In this document: positions 1 through 8,478 of the stretch, in pieces | Layout of the letters: the number at the start of each line of letters is the position of its first letter | Position numbering within the stretch: position 1 is the stretch's first letter | Assembly: GCF_040050925.1 (NCBI RefSeq) | Contig: NZ_CP157390.1 | Span: forward strand, 248,001 to 312,000 | DNA from: Leifsonia sp. NPDC080035 | GTDB taxonomy: Bacteria; Actinomycetota; Actinomycetes; Actinomycetales; Microbacteriaceae | Direction of reading: 5' to 3' | Length of the DNA: 64,000 bases | Program-made: the position numbers and the translations under genes | The notes under the pieces: model-generated | The model's input: the letters and a program-made list of their open reading frames with translations, nothing else | Database searches by the model: none | Told to the model about the DNA's origin: nothing

Positions 1-2115
1 AGTCAGGAACATGTTGACCACGATGACGAGGTCGAGCTCCCGGTTCTTCAGCCGCTGCGAGAGGTCCTTGTAATAGTTCTGGAAGCGGTCGGCGGTGGTG
101 TCATAGCTCGTGCCGAACAGATCGTTGTAGTCCTGGATCGCTTCTTCGAGGAACCCCCGCGCGTCCAGGCTGAGCGCATCCGTGTCGAAGGCCTCGTCCT
201 CGATGATGCCATCGTCGCTGGCGTCGTTTGCTCCGTAGGAGTAGATGAGGCCGATCTTCAGGCGTTGGGCCGGCGCCAGGTCCTGCTGTTCTTTCTGGAA
301 GGTGCTGTAGTAGCGGCGCGCGGCATCGATGGAGGCGGTCGCGAAGATCGCGTTGAATCCGCGCACGCGCCGCTGCTCGCGCACGGCCTCGACCTGGCGG
401 CGAGCGCGACTGGACTCGGCGACGTTGGTGACGATGGAGTGCTCGTAGCTGGAGGCACGCCTGGTCTTCTGCGCGAAGTGCTGCAGCGTGTAGTGGACGA
501 TCTGCTGAATGCGCCCCGGCGCCAACAATGCACCCTCGGTGTCGACCGCCGGCACATCCTTGTCGATGACCGCGCCGACCGCGATCGTGTCCACATAGTC
601 GGCACGGAACGGCAGCACATTCTTGTCGTTGATCGCATCGACGATCGTGTAGGTGTGCAGCTTCTCCCCGAACGCCTGCTCGGTGGTCTTGAGCTGTGGG
701 TTCCCACCGGAGGCCGCATTCACCCCGAAGATCGGCGTTCCCGTGAAGCCGAACAGGTTGTAGCGCTTGAACGCCTTCGTGATGTCCGTGTGCATGTCGC
801 CGAACTGCGACCGGTGGCACTCGTCGAAGATGATCACCACATGCTCGCTCGTGATCGCGTGGCCCTTGTTCGCTTTGATGAACGAGGAGAGCTTCTGAAT
901 CGTCGTGATGATGATCCGCGCGTCCGGATCCTCGAGCTGCGACCTCAGCACCGCTGTCGATGTGTTGGAGTTCGCGGCCCCTTTCTGAAACCGGTCGTAT
1001 TCCCGCATCGTCTGATAATCGAGGTCTCTGCGATCCACGACGAAGAGCACCTTGTGCACGCCCGGCAGCGCGGTCGCCAGCTGCGCAGTCTTGAAACTCG
1101 TGAGTGTCTTGCCGGAACCAGTGGTGTGCCACACGTAGCCGCCAGCGGCGACCGAGCCCAACTGCTTGTAGTTGGTGGAGACGACGATCTTCCGGAGAAT
1201 CCGCTCCGTTGCGACAATCTGGTACGGCCGCATCACCAGCAGCAGACGATCGGCGGTCAACACGCAGTAGCGAGTGAGGATGTTCAGCAGCGTGTGCTTG
1301 GCGAAGAACGTCCGCGCGAACGAGGCCAAATCCCGAATCGGCTTGTTCTGCGCATCCGCCCACCACGAGGTGAACTCGAACGAGTTGGAGGTCTTGCGGC
1401 CTCGCCCCGGCTTCTGCATTTCCTTGAGGTGCCGGTCGCGAGTCGTGTTCGAGTAATACTTGGTCAGCGTCCCGTTGCTGATCACGAACAGCTGCACGTA
1501 TTCGAACAGGGCGGATCCGGCCCAGAAGCTGTCCCGCTGGTAGCGCTCGATCTGGTTGAACGCCTGTCGCAGGTCCACTCCGCGACGCTTCAGCTCGATG
1601 TGCACCATCGGCAACCCGTTCACGAGCACGGTCACGTCGTACCGATTGGCGTAGATCGCGCCACCCTCACCCTTGCCGAGCTTGTACTGGTTGATGACCT
1701 GCAGCCTGTTGTTGTGAATGTTGGCCTTGTCCAGCAGCGCGATGTTCTTCGTCGACCCGTCGTCCCGTTTCAGGAGCTGGACGTGGTCCTCCTGGATGCG
1801 CACGGTCTTCTCGACGATGCCATCGTTCGCACTGGCGATCCGCGTCTCGAAGAACCCCTTCCACTCCGCATCGCTGAAGGTGATGTCGTTAAGAATCTCA
1901 AGCTGGGCACGCAGATTCGCCTCCAGCTGCGCGGGGGATGAGATCTGCGCGTACTCATATGCCTGCGACTCCAGCAGCCGAATAAACTCCTGCTCCAGGA
2001 CCGCCTCCGACTGGTACCCGGATGCGCCACTCAGCTCGGCCTCGAACTCGGCGACGACCGTCGATTCGTCTGAGACGACGAGCGGAACGGAGGTGAGGGG
2101 GCGGTTGTCACTCAT
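1..2115 (-). CDS. hsdR: Type I restriction enzyme R subunit HsdR (3' end beyond window)
   Basis: ATP-dependent DNA translocase and nuclease subunit of a type I restriction enzyme; it cuts unmodified DNA together with HsdM and HsdS. About 705 codons are open from ATG 2115 to the window edge, so the C-terminus is missing. Visible in order: N-terminal nuclease region with GLPMVHIELK near residue 172, Walker A motif in GYVWHTTGSGKTLTSFK near residue 335, a DECH box (IIFDECHR), and the helicase motif GFTGTPIFG. The ATG overlaps the hsdS stop as ATGA, so it is the last gene of the hsdM-fic-hsdS-hsdR operon. Length and motifs match ordinary HsdR; no frameshift is seen in the visible part. Confidence 0.95.
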   Translation of the reverse strand, partial: MSDNRPLTSVPLVVSDESTVVAEFEAELSGASGYQSEAVLEQEFIRLLESQAYEYAQISSPAQLEANLRAQLEILNDITFSDAEWKGFFETRIASANDGIVEKTVRIQEDHVQLLKRDDGSTKNIALLDKANIHNNRLQVINQYKLGKGEGGAIYANRYDVTVLVNGLPMVHIELKRRGVDLRQAFNQIERYQRDSFWAGSALFEYVQLFVISNGTLTKYYSNTTRDRHLKEMQKPGRGRKTSNSFEFTSWWADAQNKPIRDLASFARTFFAKHTLLNILTRYCVLTADRLLLVMRPYQIVATERILRKIVVSTNYKQLGSVAAGGYVWHTTGSGKTLTSFKTAQLATALPGVHKVLFVVDRRDLDYQTMREYDRFQKGAANSNTSTAVLRSQLEDPDARIIITTIQKLSSFIKANKGHAITSEHVVIIFDECHRSQFGDMHTDITKAFKRYNLFGFTGTPIFGVNAASGGNPQLKTTEQAFGEKLHTYTIVDAINDKNVLPFRADYVDTIAVGAVIDKDVPAVDTEGALLAPGRIQQIVHYTLQHFAQKTRRASSYEHSIVTNVAESSRARRQVEAVREQRRVRGFNAIFATASIDAARRYYSTFQKEQQDLAPAQRLKIGLIYSYGANDASDDGIIEDEAFDTDALSLDARGFLEEAIQDYNDLFGTSYDTTADRFQNYYKDLSQRLKNRELDLVIVVNMFLT

Positions 2116-3305
2116 ACTTCGGCTTCCTCAAAGGTCAGGAGCTTGTCGCGGTAGTACTCGTACTGCTTGCGGCGAGCCGCGATCTCAGCCGGCAGGCCCA
2201 CACTGAGGTCATTGACGAGCGCGTCAAACGCTCGAAGACGCTCAGCCACGCGACGTTGCTCCTCAAGTGAAGGCAGCGGTATCTCCCACGAGAAGAAAGC
2301 TGCCGAGTTCACCGCCGCCATCGATCCGTCCGTTCGAACGCACACCGCGCGAATCTCTTCTTCCACCGACCGAAGAGCCTGGTACACGTATGCCGCATCA
2401 ACACCTGGGCGCGGAATGAGCGCCCGCACGTCCTGGTTCACTGTCGTGTCGACGTGAATCAATCCGATGGGAAGGCGTCGACGGAGAATGTTCGAGCGCA
2501 TGACGACGGCCACGGAAGGAGCGGGAACAACCTTGAGCGACGTCTCAGATATTGCCACGTTCGTCACCCGCCCCCGGATCTCCTCGGTGCTCTCGTCACT
2601 GATGTCCATCGACGCGAGCCAGGGAATGTGGCCGCCGTCCCAGAAGCGCTGATCGGCTTTGGATGGGGTCACCCCGCCCTGCCACTTACCGAGACTATCC
2701 AGCGAGACAGATTCTCCAACGATGCTGTTCAGCATGCGGAGGCGGTAGTGAGAATACTGCTGCGTTCGCGCTTCCAGCTCCGCTTCCAGCTCCGCTTCCA
2801 GCTGAGTGAACTGGTCCAGGACTCTCACGATTTCGCGCTGCACCTCGAGAGGCGGCACGGGGATTCGGAGATTGTCGGTGTCTTTGACGCTCAGTTGTGG
2901 GAGCTTCACTGACGTTGCACGGGCCAGTCCCTGAAGCTTATCGACCTGCGTTAGCAGGTAGTAGTACACGAACTTCTGATCAACATCCGCATCGTTGATC
3001 GAGTACGACCAAAGCTCATTCTTGTGTGTGAAAGGGCGCTCATAATAGCTGAACCCGATATGCCCGCGAGACTTCACGATGATACTCGGAACATTAACCA
3101 CGTGTTTCGCAGGGATCACGTCCTCAGCGACGTCAGCGACGGTCTGTCCGCCCGCAAACACTCGGACTGGCCCGCCATCGCCGATCGCCTTCATCTTTGA
3201 CGCAGTTATGGCAGTGCCCTTATTCCGCTTTCCAAGAGAGCTGAGAGGCCGACGCGGCACTCCATCCGGGCAGTGTCGCGCGATCAGCTCGTCGATGCGG
3301 CTCAT
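2112..3305 (-). CDS. hsdS: Type I restriction specificity subunit HsdS
   Basis: DNA-recognition subunit, 397 aa, that directs both methylation by HsdM and cleavage by HsdR. It has two target-recognition halves: the first over residues 1-160, the second over about 200-350, separated by a helical conserved region around residues 170-190 containing a tandem LEAE repeat. A second conserved helix with the YRDKLL motif closes the protein. Start ATG 3305 overlaps the preceding stop as ATGA, and its own stop overlaps hsdR the same way. The recognised sequence cannot be read from the protein alone. Confidence 0.95.
   Translation of the reverse strand: MSRIDELIARHCPDGVPRRPLSSLGKRNKGTAITASKMKAIGDGGPVRVFAGGQTVADVAEDVIPAKHVVNVPSIIVKSRGHIGFSYYERPFTHKNELWSYSINDADVDQKFVYYYLLTQVDKLQGLARATSVKLPQLSVKDTDNLRIPVPPLEVQREIVRVLDQFTQLEAELEAELEARTQQYSHYRLRMLNSIVGESVSLDSLGKWQGGVTPSKADQRFWDGGHIPWLASMDISDESTEEIRGRVTNVAISETSLKVVPAPSVAVVMRSNILRRRLPIGLIHVDTTVNQDVRALIPRPGVDAAYVYQALRSVEEEIRAVCVRTDGSMAAVNSAAFFSWEIPLPSLEEQRRVAERLRAFDALVNDLSVGLPAEIAARRKQYEYYRDKLLTFEEAEV
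2771..2803 (-). repeat. 12-bp tandem repeat inside hsdS spacer helix
   Basis: The unit cttccagctccg is present twice in full, then a 9-base partial copy. On the coding strand it encodes LEAE repeats in the central helix between the two target-recognition domains. In the EcoR124 family, changes in the number of a four-residue repeat at this point alter the spacer length of the recognised bipartite site, so this is a candidate slippage locus. Confidence 0.85.
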
Positions 3306-4264
3306 GCTCCACTCTCCGTGATCATGCGGATGAGGAGGGCGATCATGATGTCTTTCTCCTTGGGGTCGCTCATCGCGACCATCAGAGTGATCGCGGCAAG
3401 AGCGTTGTTAGTGATGCGCGGTGCACTGCCTGCACCCAAGAGCAGTCCGTTGCGGGCGAGGAAGGTGACGAACAGCGCCGCGGCGCTGCGCTTGTTGCCG
3501 TCCGCGAGCGGGTGGTCTTTGACGACCAGATACAGCAGGTTCGCCGCCTTCTCCTCGACGGTCGGATACAGATCCTGCCCGCCGAAGCCCTGGTAGATCG
3601 CTCCGATCACGCCGTCGAGCGCGTCCCCGCGCTCCTTGCCGAGCAATCCGTCGTCGGGGAACTCAGCGGCCACGTGGGAGACGACCGACCGGGCCTCGTC
3701 GAGGGTGAGCGTCCAGTCGGGAACGGCACCGGGAGCGGTGTCGATGCGTCCTTCGTCGTAGTCGCGGAGCAAGGTGAGGCCCGGCAGGTACTCACCGAGC
3801 ACGTCGGCAACCCCGGCAACCAGTTCGTCACTGGAGCGGGCGAGAATCTGCACGAGAGAGCCGAGCTGCTCGAGTCGCCGCTCATTGATCGCGTAACCCT
3901 GTACGAGGTAGTCGCGGAGACGCGCGGTCGCCCAGACGCGAAACTGGGTCGCGACTTTGCTCGTGACGCGGTAGCCGACGGAGATGATCAGGTCGAGGTT
4001 GTAGAAGCGCATTTCGCGGGCGACCTGACGAGAGCCCTCGGTGCGAACCTGTCGGGATTTCCGACAGGTTGGTTCCTCGTCGAGTTCACCCTCCTCGTAA
4101 ATGTGCTGGATGTGCTCGACGACGTTTGTGCGGGACGTCTGGAACAGGTCCGCGATCTGCTGCTGACTCAGCCACACCGTGTCCGCATCGAGACGCACCT
4201 CGATCGCGGGTGAGCCGTCGTCGCGCTGGTAGAGAATCACTTCTCCGGAGGGCTCATCCGTCAT
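3302..4264 (-). CDS. RhuM-family / Fic-Doc domain protein inside the RM operon
   Basis: 320-aa two-part protein. Residues 1-130 match the RhuM (virulence protein) domain, including the HTH-like TVWLSQQQIADLFQTSRTNV stretch and YNLDLIISVGYRVTS. The C-terminal part is a Fic/Doc fold with HPLADGNKRSAAALF near residue 250, a variant of the HxFx(D/E)xNKR active-site loop with Leu for Phe. Fic proteins transfer AMP or phosphate to target proteins; Doc-type versions act as toxins. It is translationally coupled on both sides by ATGA overlaps between hsdM and hsdS. Its role in restriction is unknown; guard or toxin functions are conceivable. Confidence 0.9.
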   Translation of the reverse strand: MTDEPSGEVILYQRDDGSPAIEVRLDADTVWLSQQQIADLFQTSRTNVVEHIQHIYEEGELDEEPTCRKSRQVRTEGSRQVAREMRFYNLDLIISVGYRVTSKVATQFRVWATARLRDYLVQGYAINERRLEQLGSLVQILARSSDELVAGVADVLGEYLPGLTLLRDYDEGRIDTAPGAVPDWTLTLDEARSVVSHVAAEFPDDGLLGKERGDALDGVIGAIYQGFGGQDLYPTVEEKAANLLYLVVKDHPLADGNKRSAAALFVTFLARNGLLLGAGSAPRITNNALAAITLMVAMSDPKEKDIMIALLIRMITESGA

Positions 4265-5829
4265 ACGGCGCCTCTTTCCAGGTCAGCGACGATGGCGTCG
4301 ATCGACGCCCGCAGCTCGGTCTGCCGGGCGACGATCCGCGCGATGTCGGCGTTGAGCGCGGCGATGTCCACGACCTCACGAGTGTCTTCTTCCGTGACGT
4401 ACGACGACACCGCGATGTTGTAGTTGTTGGCCGCGATCTCCTCATTCGAGACAAGCGTCGCGAAGTGGTCATCGTTTTCGCGATTCGTGAGAGCACGCAG
4501 GATGTTGTCCTGATGGTGCGACGTCAGCTTGTTCTTGTTGCCCACTCGTGTGAACTCCGCCGACGCGTCCACGAACAGCACGGCGTTATCCGACTTGGAC
4601 TTCTTGAGCACGATGATGCAGGTCGCGATCGTCGTGCCGAAGAAAAGGTCCGGGGGCAGCTGGATCACGGCGTCCACATAGTTGTTGTCGATGAGGTGCT
4701 TGCGGATCTTCTGTTCCGCTCCCCCGCGATACAGCACGCCGGGGAACTCGACGATCGCCGCCGTCCCGTTCACCGCCAGCCAGCTCAGGATGTGCATCGT
4801 GAAGGCGAGGTCGGCCTTCGACTTCGGCGCGAGCACTCCGGCGGGCGAGAAACGTTCGTCGTTGATGAGGAGTGGATTCGCATCGCCCTCCCACTTGATC
4901 GAGTAGGGCGGGTTCGACACGATGGCCTCGAACGGTTCATCGTCCCAGTGCTGGGGCTCGATGAGGGTGTCGCCGTGTGCAATGTCGAACTTCTCGTAGT
5001 TCACCTCGTGCAGGAACATATTGATCCGGGCCAGGTTGTACGTCGTCAGGTTGATTTCCTGGCCGTAGAAACCGCCGACGTTGTCCGCGCCCAGCACCTT
5101 GGCAAACTTGAGCAGCAGCGAGCCAGACCCGCACGCCGGGTCGTACACCTTGTTGACGCGCGTCTTGCCCATCACGGTGATCCGCGCCAGAACGTCGGAG
5201 ACCTCTTGCGGGGTGTAGTACTCGCCACCCGACTTCCCGGCCTGGGACGCGTACATCTGCATCAGGTACTCATAGGCGTCACCGAACAGATCGATCGAGT
5301 TGTCCTCGAAGTTGCCGAGTGGAAGATCGCCGATGGCGTTCAGGAGCTTCACCAGCTTCTCGTTGCGCCTGGCGACAGTGTTCCCCAGTTTGGAGCTGTT
5401 GACGTCGAGATCGTCGAAGAGGCCTTTGAGGTCCTCCTCGCTATCGGTGCCGAGCGCCGAGCCCTCGATGTTCTTGAACACGCGCTCGAGTGTCTCGTTG
5501 AGGTTCGGGTCGCCGGCTGCGCGCGCACGGACGTTGCTGAACAGTTCGGACGGGAGGACGTAGAAGCCCTTCTCCCGTACCGTCTCGACTCGACCAAGCT
5601 CGGCCTGCTCGTCGGAGAGCTTCGCGTACGCGAAGTTCGCGTCTCCGGCTTCGTGTTCGCCCTTGTCGATGTAGGCGGCAAGGTTTTCCGAGATGAATCG
5701 GTAGAAGAGCATGCCGAGCACATAGCTCTTGAAGTCCCAACCGTCGACGCTTCCGCGCAAATCGTTCGCGATTCGCCAAATCGTCTTGTGTAGTTCGGCG
5801 CGCTGGCCTTCTTTTGTGACAGGTGTCAT
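4261..5829 (-). CDS. hsdM: Type I DNA methyltransferase subunit HsdM
   Basis: N6-adenine methyltransferase subunit, about 522 aa. Shows the HsdM N-terminal helical domain (WRIANDLRG, YVLGMLFYRFISE), SAM-binding motif VYDPACGSGSLLLKF, and the catalytic IVSNPPYSIKW. I chose ATG 5829 (MTPVTKEGQ) because AAGGAG lies upstream; an in-frame ATG at 5883 would add 18 residues rich in Cys/Ser/Gly that do not look like HsdM. It is the first gene of the type I operon, and its stop overlaps the start of the RhuM/Fic gene. Confidence 0.93.
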   Translation of the reverse strand: MTPVTKEGQRAELHKTIWRIANDLRGSVDGWDFKSYVLGMLFYRFISENLAAYIDKGEHEAGDANFAYAKLSDEQAELGRVETVREKGFYVLPSELFSNVRARAAGDPNLNETLERVFKNIEGSALGTDSEEDLKGLFDDLDVNSSKLGNTVARRNEKLVKLLNAIGDLPLGNFEDNSIDLFGDAYEYLMQMYASQAGKSGGEYYTPQEVSDVLARITVMGKTRVNKVYDPACGSGSLLLKFAKVLGADNVGGFYGQEINLTTYNLARINMFLHEVNYEKFDIAHGDTLIEPQHWDDEPFEAIVSNPPYSIKWEGDANPLLINDERFSPAGVLAPKSKADLAFTMHILSWLAVNGTAAIVEFPGVLYRGGAEQKIRKHLIDNNYVDAVIQLPPDLFFGTTIATCIIVLKKSKSDNAVLFVDASAEFTRVGNKNKLTSHHQDNILRALTNRENDDHFATLVSNEEIAANNYNIAVSSYVTEEDTREVVDIAALNADIARIVARQTELRASIDAIVADLERGAV

Positions 5830-5987
5830 GACGGGGGTGAGGTCTCCTTGGTTTGCACACCCGCCGCATGACGAGCGTGACATATCGAACCTAGCTGGGA
5901 CGGCGGACAGTTAGGCAACCGGCTCGCTGAGGCGGCCTCGCATGGAGCGACTCCGCAGACATGACTGCGCTCAGAACATGTCAGCGC

Positions 5988-6140
5988 TCAATCAAAGGGC
6001 CAATCCGTCGGGACGCGTCCTCGGAGGACGGCGAGAAACGCCCGCGCACCGTCCTCATCCATGCCGTCAGCCACATAGGCCGCGACCACCTCATCATCGG
6101 TGGCCGAATCGGAATCATCGAGCGAGAGTGGCGTGATCAC
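5988..6140 (-). CDS. Small acidic hypothetical protein downstream of mrr
   Basis: A 50-aa reading frame from GTG 6140, beginning MITPLSLDDSDSATDDE and ending GRVPTDWPFD. It starts 11 bases after the mrr stop on the same strand and has a coding-like composition (acidic N-terminal half, then the helix-like ARAFLAVLRGRV). The ribosome site is weak (GGGA). I recognise no family. Its position suggests co-transcription with the nuclease gene. Confidence 0.5.
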   Translation of the reverse strand: MITPLSLDDSDSATDDEVVAAYVADGMDEDGARAFLAVLRGRVPTDWPFD

Positions 6141-6151
6141 GTCTGTCCCGA

Positions 6152-7084
6152 CTATTCATCGAAGAAGTCAGCATCGACCTCGACGGTCGCGTAGGTGCGC
6201 TTGACCTGCACCCCGACACGGTACTTGATCATCAAGCTAACCAGACGCTTACCGTCGATAAGGATCACGCGAGATTGCACATTCCTGGCATACTCGATGG
6301 CCCCGGATGTGAAGCTGCTCGTCGTGAGAAACACCCCGCGGCTCGCACCGAACCCGTGCAGGGCGCCGACGAACGCTTGAATCGTTTCCCGTCCGATGGT
6401 GTTCCCGTCCTTGTAGCGCTTGGCCTGCACATAGATCCGGTCGAGGCCGAGCGCGTCCTGGTCGATGATTCCGTCGACGCCCTCGTCGTTCGGACCACCG
6501 ATTCGCTTGCCGCGCTGCTCCGCTCCGCCGTAACCCATCGCCAGAAGCAGGTCGACGACGGCCTGCTCGAAGAAGTCTGGGTGGCTCTCGCGAAGCCGTG
6601 CGAGGAGCTCCTCGCCGACTTCCCTTTCGATGCGATTGATCCCGTCCTCAATTTGCTCGACGGGGTCGGCGATATCGACCGGGGAAGCGTCGCTCAATTC
6701 AATGCTCGTTGCCCGGACTGGTCGTTCGGGCCAGTACTGCCTAAATACCTCCCGCGCCTTGGCGTAATCGAACCCATCCGCGTGCAGGCGGAGAGCCTCG
6801 CGCCCCGCGTCTGTGATTGCGTACTGAGCGCGAGCCGGCCGGTCGATCCATCCCGCCTTCGACAGATTGCTGAGCGCCCAGCCGACTCGCTGCATGTAGC
6901 GGGTGCCACCAGAGTTCAGCGTTTCCGTCCGAGCATCGGCGGACAGTCCGACAGCATCCGCCGCCGCGTCATGCAGCTCACGGCGTTGCATCGTCTCGCC
7001 GTTCGCGAGGATCGAGAGGACGGGGATTACGAATGCGGGCCAGATGGGGACCAGTGATTGCGCGTCGTCTGTCGTGAGTGTCAC
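6152..7084 (-). CDS. mrr: Mrr-type modification-dependent restriction endonuclease
   Basis: 310 aa. N-terminal Mrr winged-helix domain (residues about 10-95, ending YAITDAGREALR) followed by a PD-(D/E)xK Mrr catalytic domain: HPDFFEQAVVDLLLAMGYGG, then DEGVDGIIDQD and IYVQAKRYKDG, giving the D...QAK active-site pattern. Mrr enzymes cleave DNA carrying foreign methylation. Start is GTG 7084. It lies next to, but is not overlapping with, the type I RM operon, consistent with a defence island. Confidence 0.92.
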   Translation of the reverse strand: MTLTTDDAQSLVPIWPAFVIPVLSILANGETMQRRELHDAAADAVGLSADARTETLNSGGTRYMQRVGWALSNLSKAGWIDRPARAQYAITDAGREALRLHADGFDYAKAREVFRQYWPERPVRATSIELSDASPVDIADPVEQIEDGINRIEREVGEELLARLRESHPDFFEQAVVDLLLAMGYGGAEQRGKRIGGPNDEGVDGIIDQDALGLDRIYVQAKRYKDGNTIGRETIQAFVGALHGFGASRGVFLTTSSFTSGAIEYARNVQSRVILIDGKRLVSLMIKYRVGVQVKRTYATVEVDADFFDE

Positions 7085-7220
7085 CTTCGTACTCTGCCGT
7101 ATCCCATCAGGTGAAGTACCTAGTTCCGCTCAGCCAGGCACGAAAAACGTGGTGCATCGGCGCTGGCGCGGTAGTCATGTCGAAGGCTGATGTCGGGTTA
7201 CGTGGTTGGAACGTGCACCA

Positions 7221-7448
7221 TCAACCGCAGACGCGGACGCTGTGCCCCTCGAACGTGACGACATCGCCGAGCTGCAGCTGCCGCCCGCGGCGCCGATCGA
7301 CCTCGCCGTTCACGGTCACTTCGCCGTCGACGATCGCCTCTTTCACGTCCCCGCCGGAGTCGAGCAGCCCGGCGAACTTCAGGAACTGCCCGAGCCGGAT
7401 GCTGTCCCCACCGATCGAGACGTCTTCGGTCGGAGCCTGGTTGGTCAT
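7221..7448 (-). CDS. S4-domain RNA-binding protein (YbcJ-like)
   Basis: 75 aa, one S4 fold: IRLGQFLKFAGLLDSGGDVK, then GEVTVNGEVDRRRGRQLQLGDVV. This matches small stand-alone S4 proteins of the YbcJ type that bind structured RNA. GC-rich and housekeeping-like compared with the element further right. ATG 7448. Confidence 0.85.
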   Translation of the reverse strand: MTNQAPTEDVSIGGDSIRLGQFLKFAGLLDSGGDVKEAIVDGEVTVNGEVDRRRGRQLQLGDVVTFEGHSVRVCG

Positions 7449-7514
7449 TCCAAAATGCTAACCCGCCCAGTAACGTCCGGTGAGAACAGTCCGCGTGCAT
7501 CAAGGGAGAACACG

Positions 7515-8096
7515 ATGAGACCCCTCCGCTACGCCATCAACGTTACGCTCGATGGCTGCGTCCACCACGAGGCGGGCTTCCCACCCGACGAGGAGTCAAT
7601 GCGCTTCTGGACCGCCGAAATGCAGCGAGCCGACGCCCTTATCTTCGGCCGCACCACCTACGAGATGATGGAGTCCGCCTGGCGCCGCCCCGCCTCCGGC
7701 ACCTGGCCCGAGTGGATGGACGACTGGCAGATCCCCTTTGCCGAGGCGATCGACGGCGCAAAGAAGCATGTGGTGTCGAGCACGCTTCCGTCGGTCGACT
7801 GGAACGCAGAGCTGCTGCAGGGCGACCTGCGTGAAGCGGTCGAGCGGCTCAAGCGGGAGCCGGGCGATGGGCTCTTCGTCGGCGGGGTGACGCTCCCCCT
7901 CGCGCTGGCGAACCTAGGGTTGATCGACGAATACGTCTTCGTAGTGCAGCCCGTCCTAGCGGGCCACGGGCCGACGCTGCTCGCCGGCCTGCGCGAGAGA
8001 GTCCAGCTCGACTCTGTCGACCGCCAGGACTTCCGCTCGAGTGTCACCGCGCTGCGATTCCGGCCCGCGGGACCCCGGTACCCAAGCGACCTCTGA
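7515..8096 (+). CDS. Dihydrofolate reductase family protein (RibD C-terminal-like)
   Basis: 193 aa. Begins MRPLRYAINVTLDGCVHHE, followed by ADALIFGRTTYEMME and GLFVGGVTLPLALANLGLIDEYVFVVQPV, the conserved pattern of the RibD-C/DHFR-like family (YyaP/YwjB type). These bind NADPH; most have no known substrate. ATG 7515 has AAGGGAG seven bases upstream. A single-gene unit between the S4 gene and a recombinase remnant. Confidence 0.85.
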   Translation: MRPLRYAINVTLDGCVHHEAGFPPDEESMRFWTAEMQRADALIFGRTTYEMMESAWRRPASGTWPEWMDDWQIPFAEAIDGAKKHVVSSTLPSVDWNAELLQGDLREAVERLKREPGDGLFVGGVTLPLALANLGLIDEYVFVVQPVLAGHGPTLLAGLRERVQLDSVDRQDFRSSVTALRFRPAGPRYPSDL

Positions 8097-8104
8097 GTAC
8101 GTTG

Positions 8105-8446
8105 AGCGGGAACATTTACAGCGAACTCGTCGTACGACGCGCCTGACTACGAGCCAAAGCACTCAAATCGTCGAGCTTTACCGGTATGGGATGCGTCCCG
8201 TTGATATCGCGCGGGAGGTCGACACAACCGAGTAAACAGTTCATCACCGCCTTAACCGCATGGGGGTCGAACGACAAACAAGTGGCCTCTCCCCCAGCCG
8301 AGGTCGCCACGCTACCCGACTCTACGGCGAGGGCGAATCGCTGCGGCAGATCGGGATCGAGTTGGGGGTTCAATGACAAGACCGTCAAGAAGGCGCTGCG
8401 TCAGGCGAGTGTGGACGTGCAGGATCGACGGCGGAAGCATCACTAG
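8105..8446 (+). pseudogene. Degenerate helix-turn-helix fragment, recombinase C-terminus-like
   Basis: Conceptual translation gives a two-HTH segment (QIVELYRYGMRPVDIAREV, then RLYGEGESLRQIGIELGV and KTVKKALRQASVDVQDRRR) only if an in-frame TAA at 8233-8235 is read through and a frame change near 8370 is allowed. Paired HTH tails of this style occur at the ends of large actinobacterial serine recombinases and related element proteins. No start or N-terminal part is present. A decayed remnant is the best reading. Confidence 0.55.
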
Positions 8447-8478
8447 TGCTCCGGCCATGCCGAGCGGCGGCCGATCCG

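Noticed and set aside
101..1941. Long plus-strand frames antisense to hsdR
   Set aside because: The minus-strand HsdR frame has all helicase motifs; the plus frames are Arg/Ala-rich shadows without motifs or RBS.
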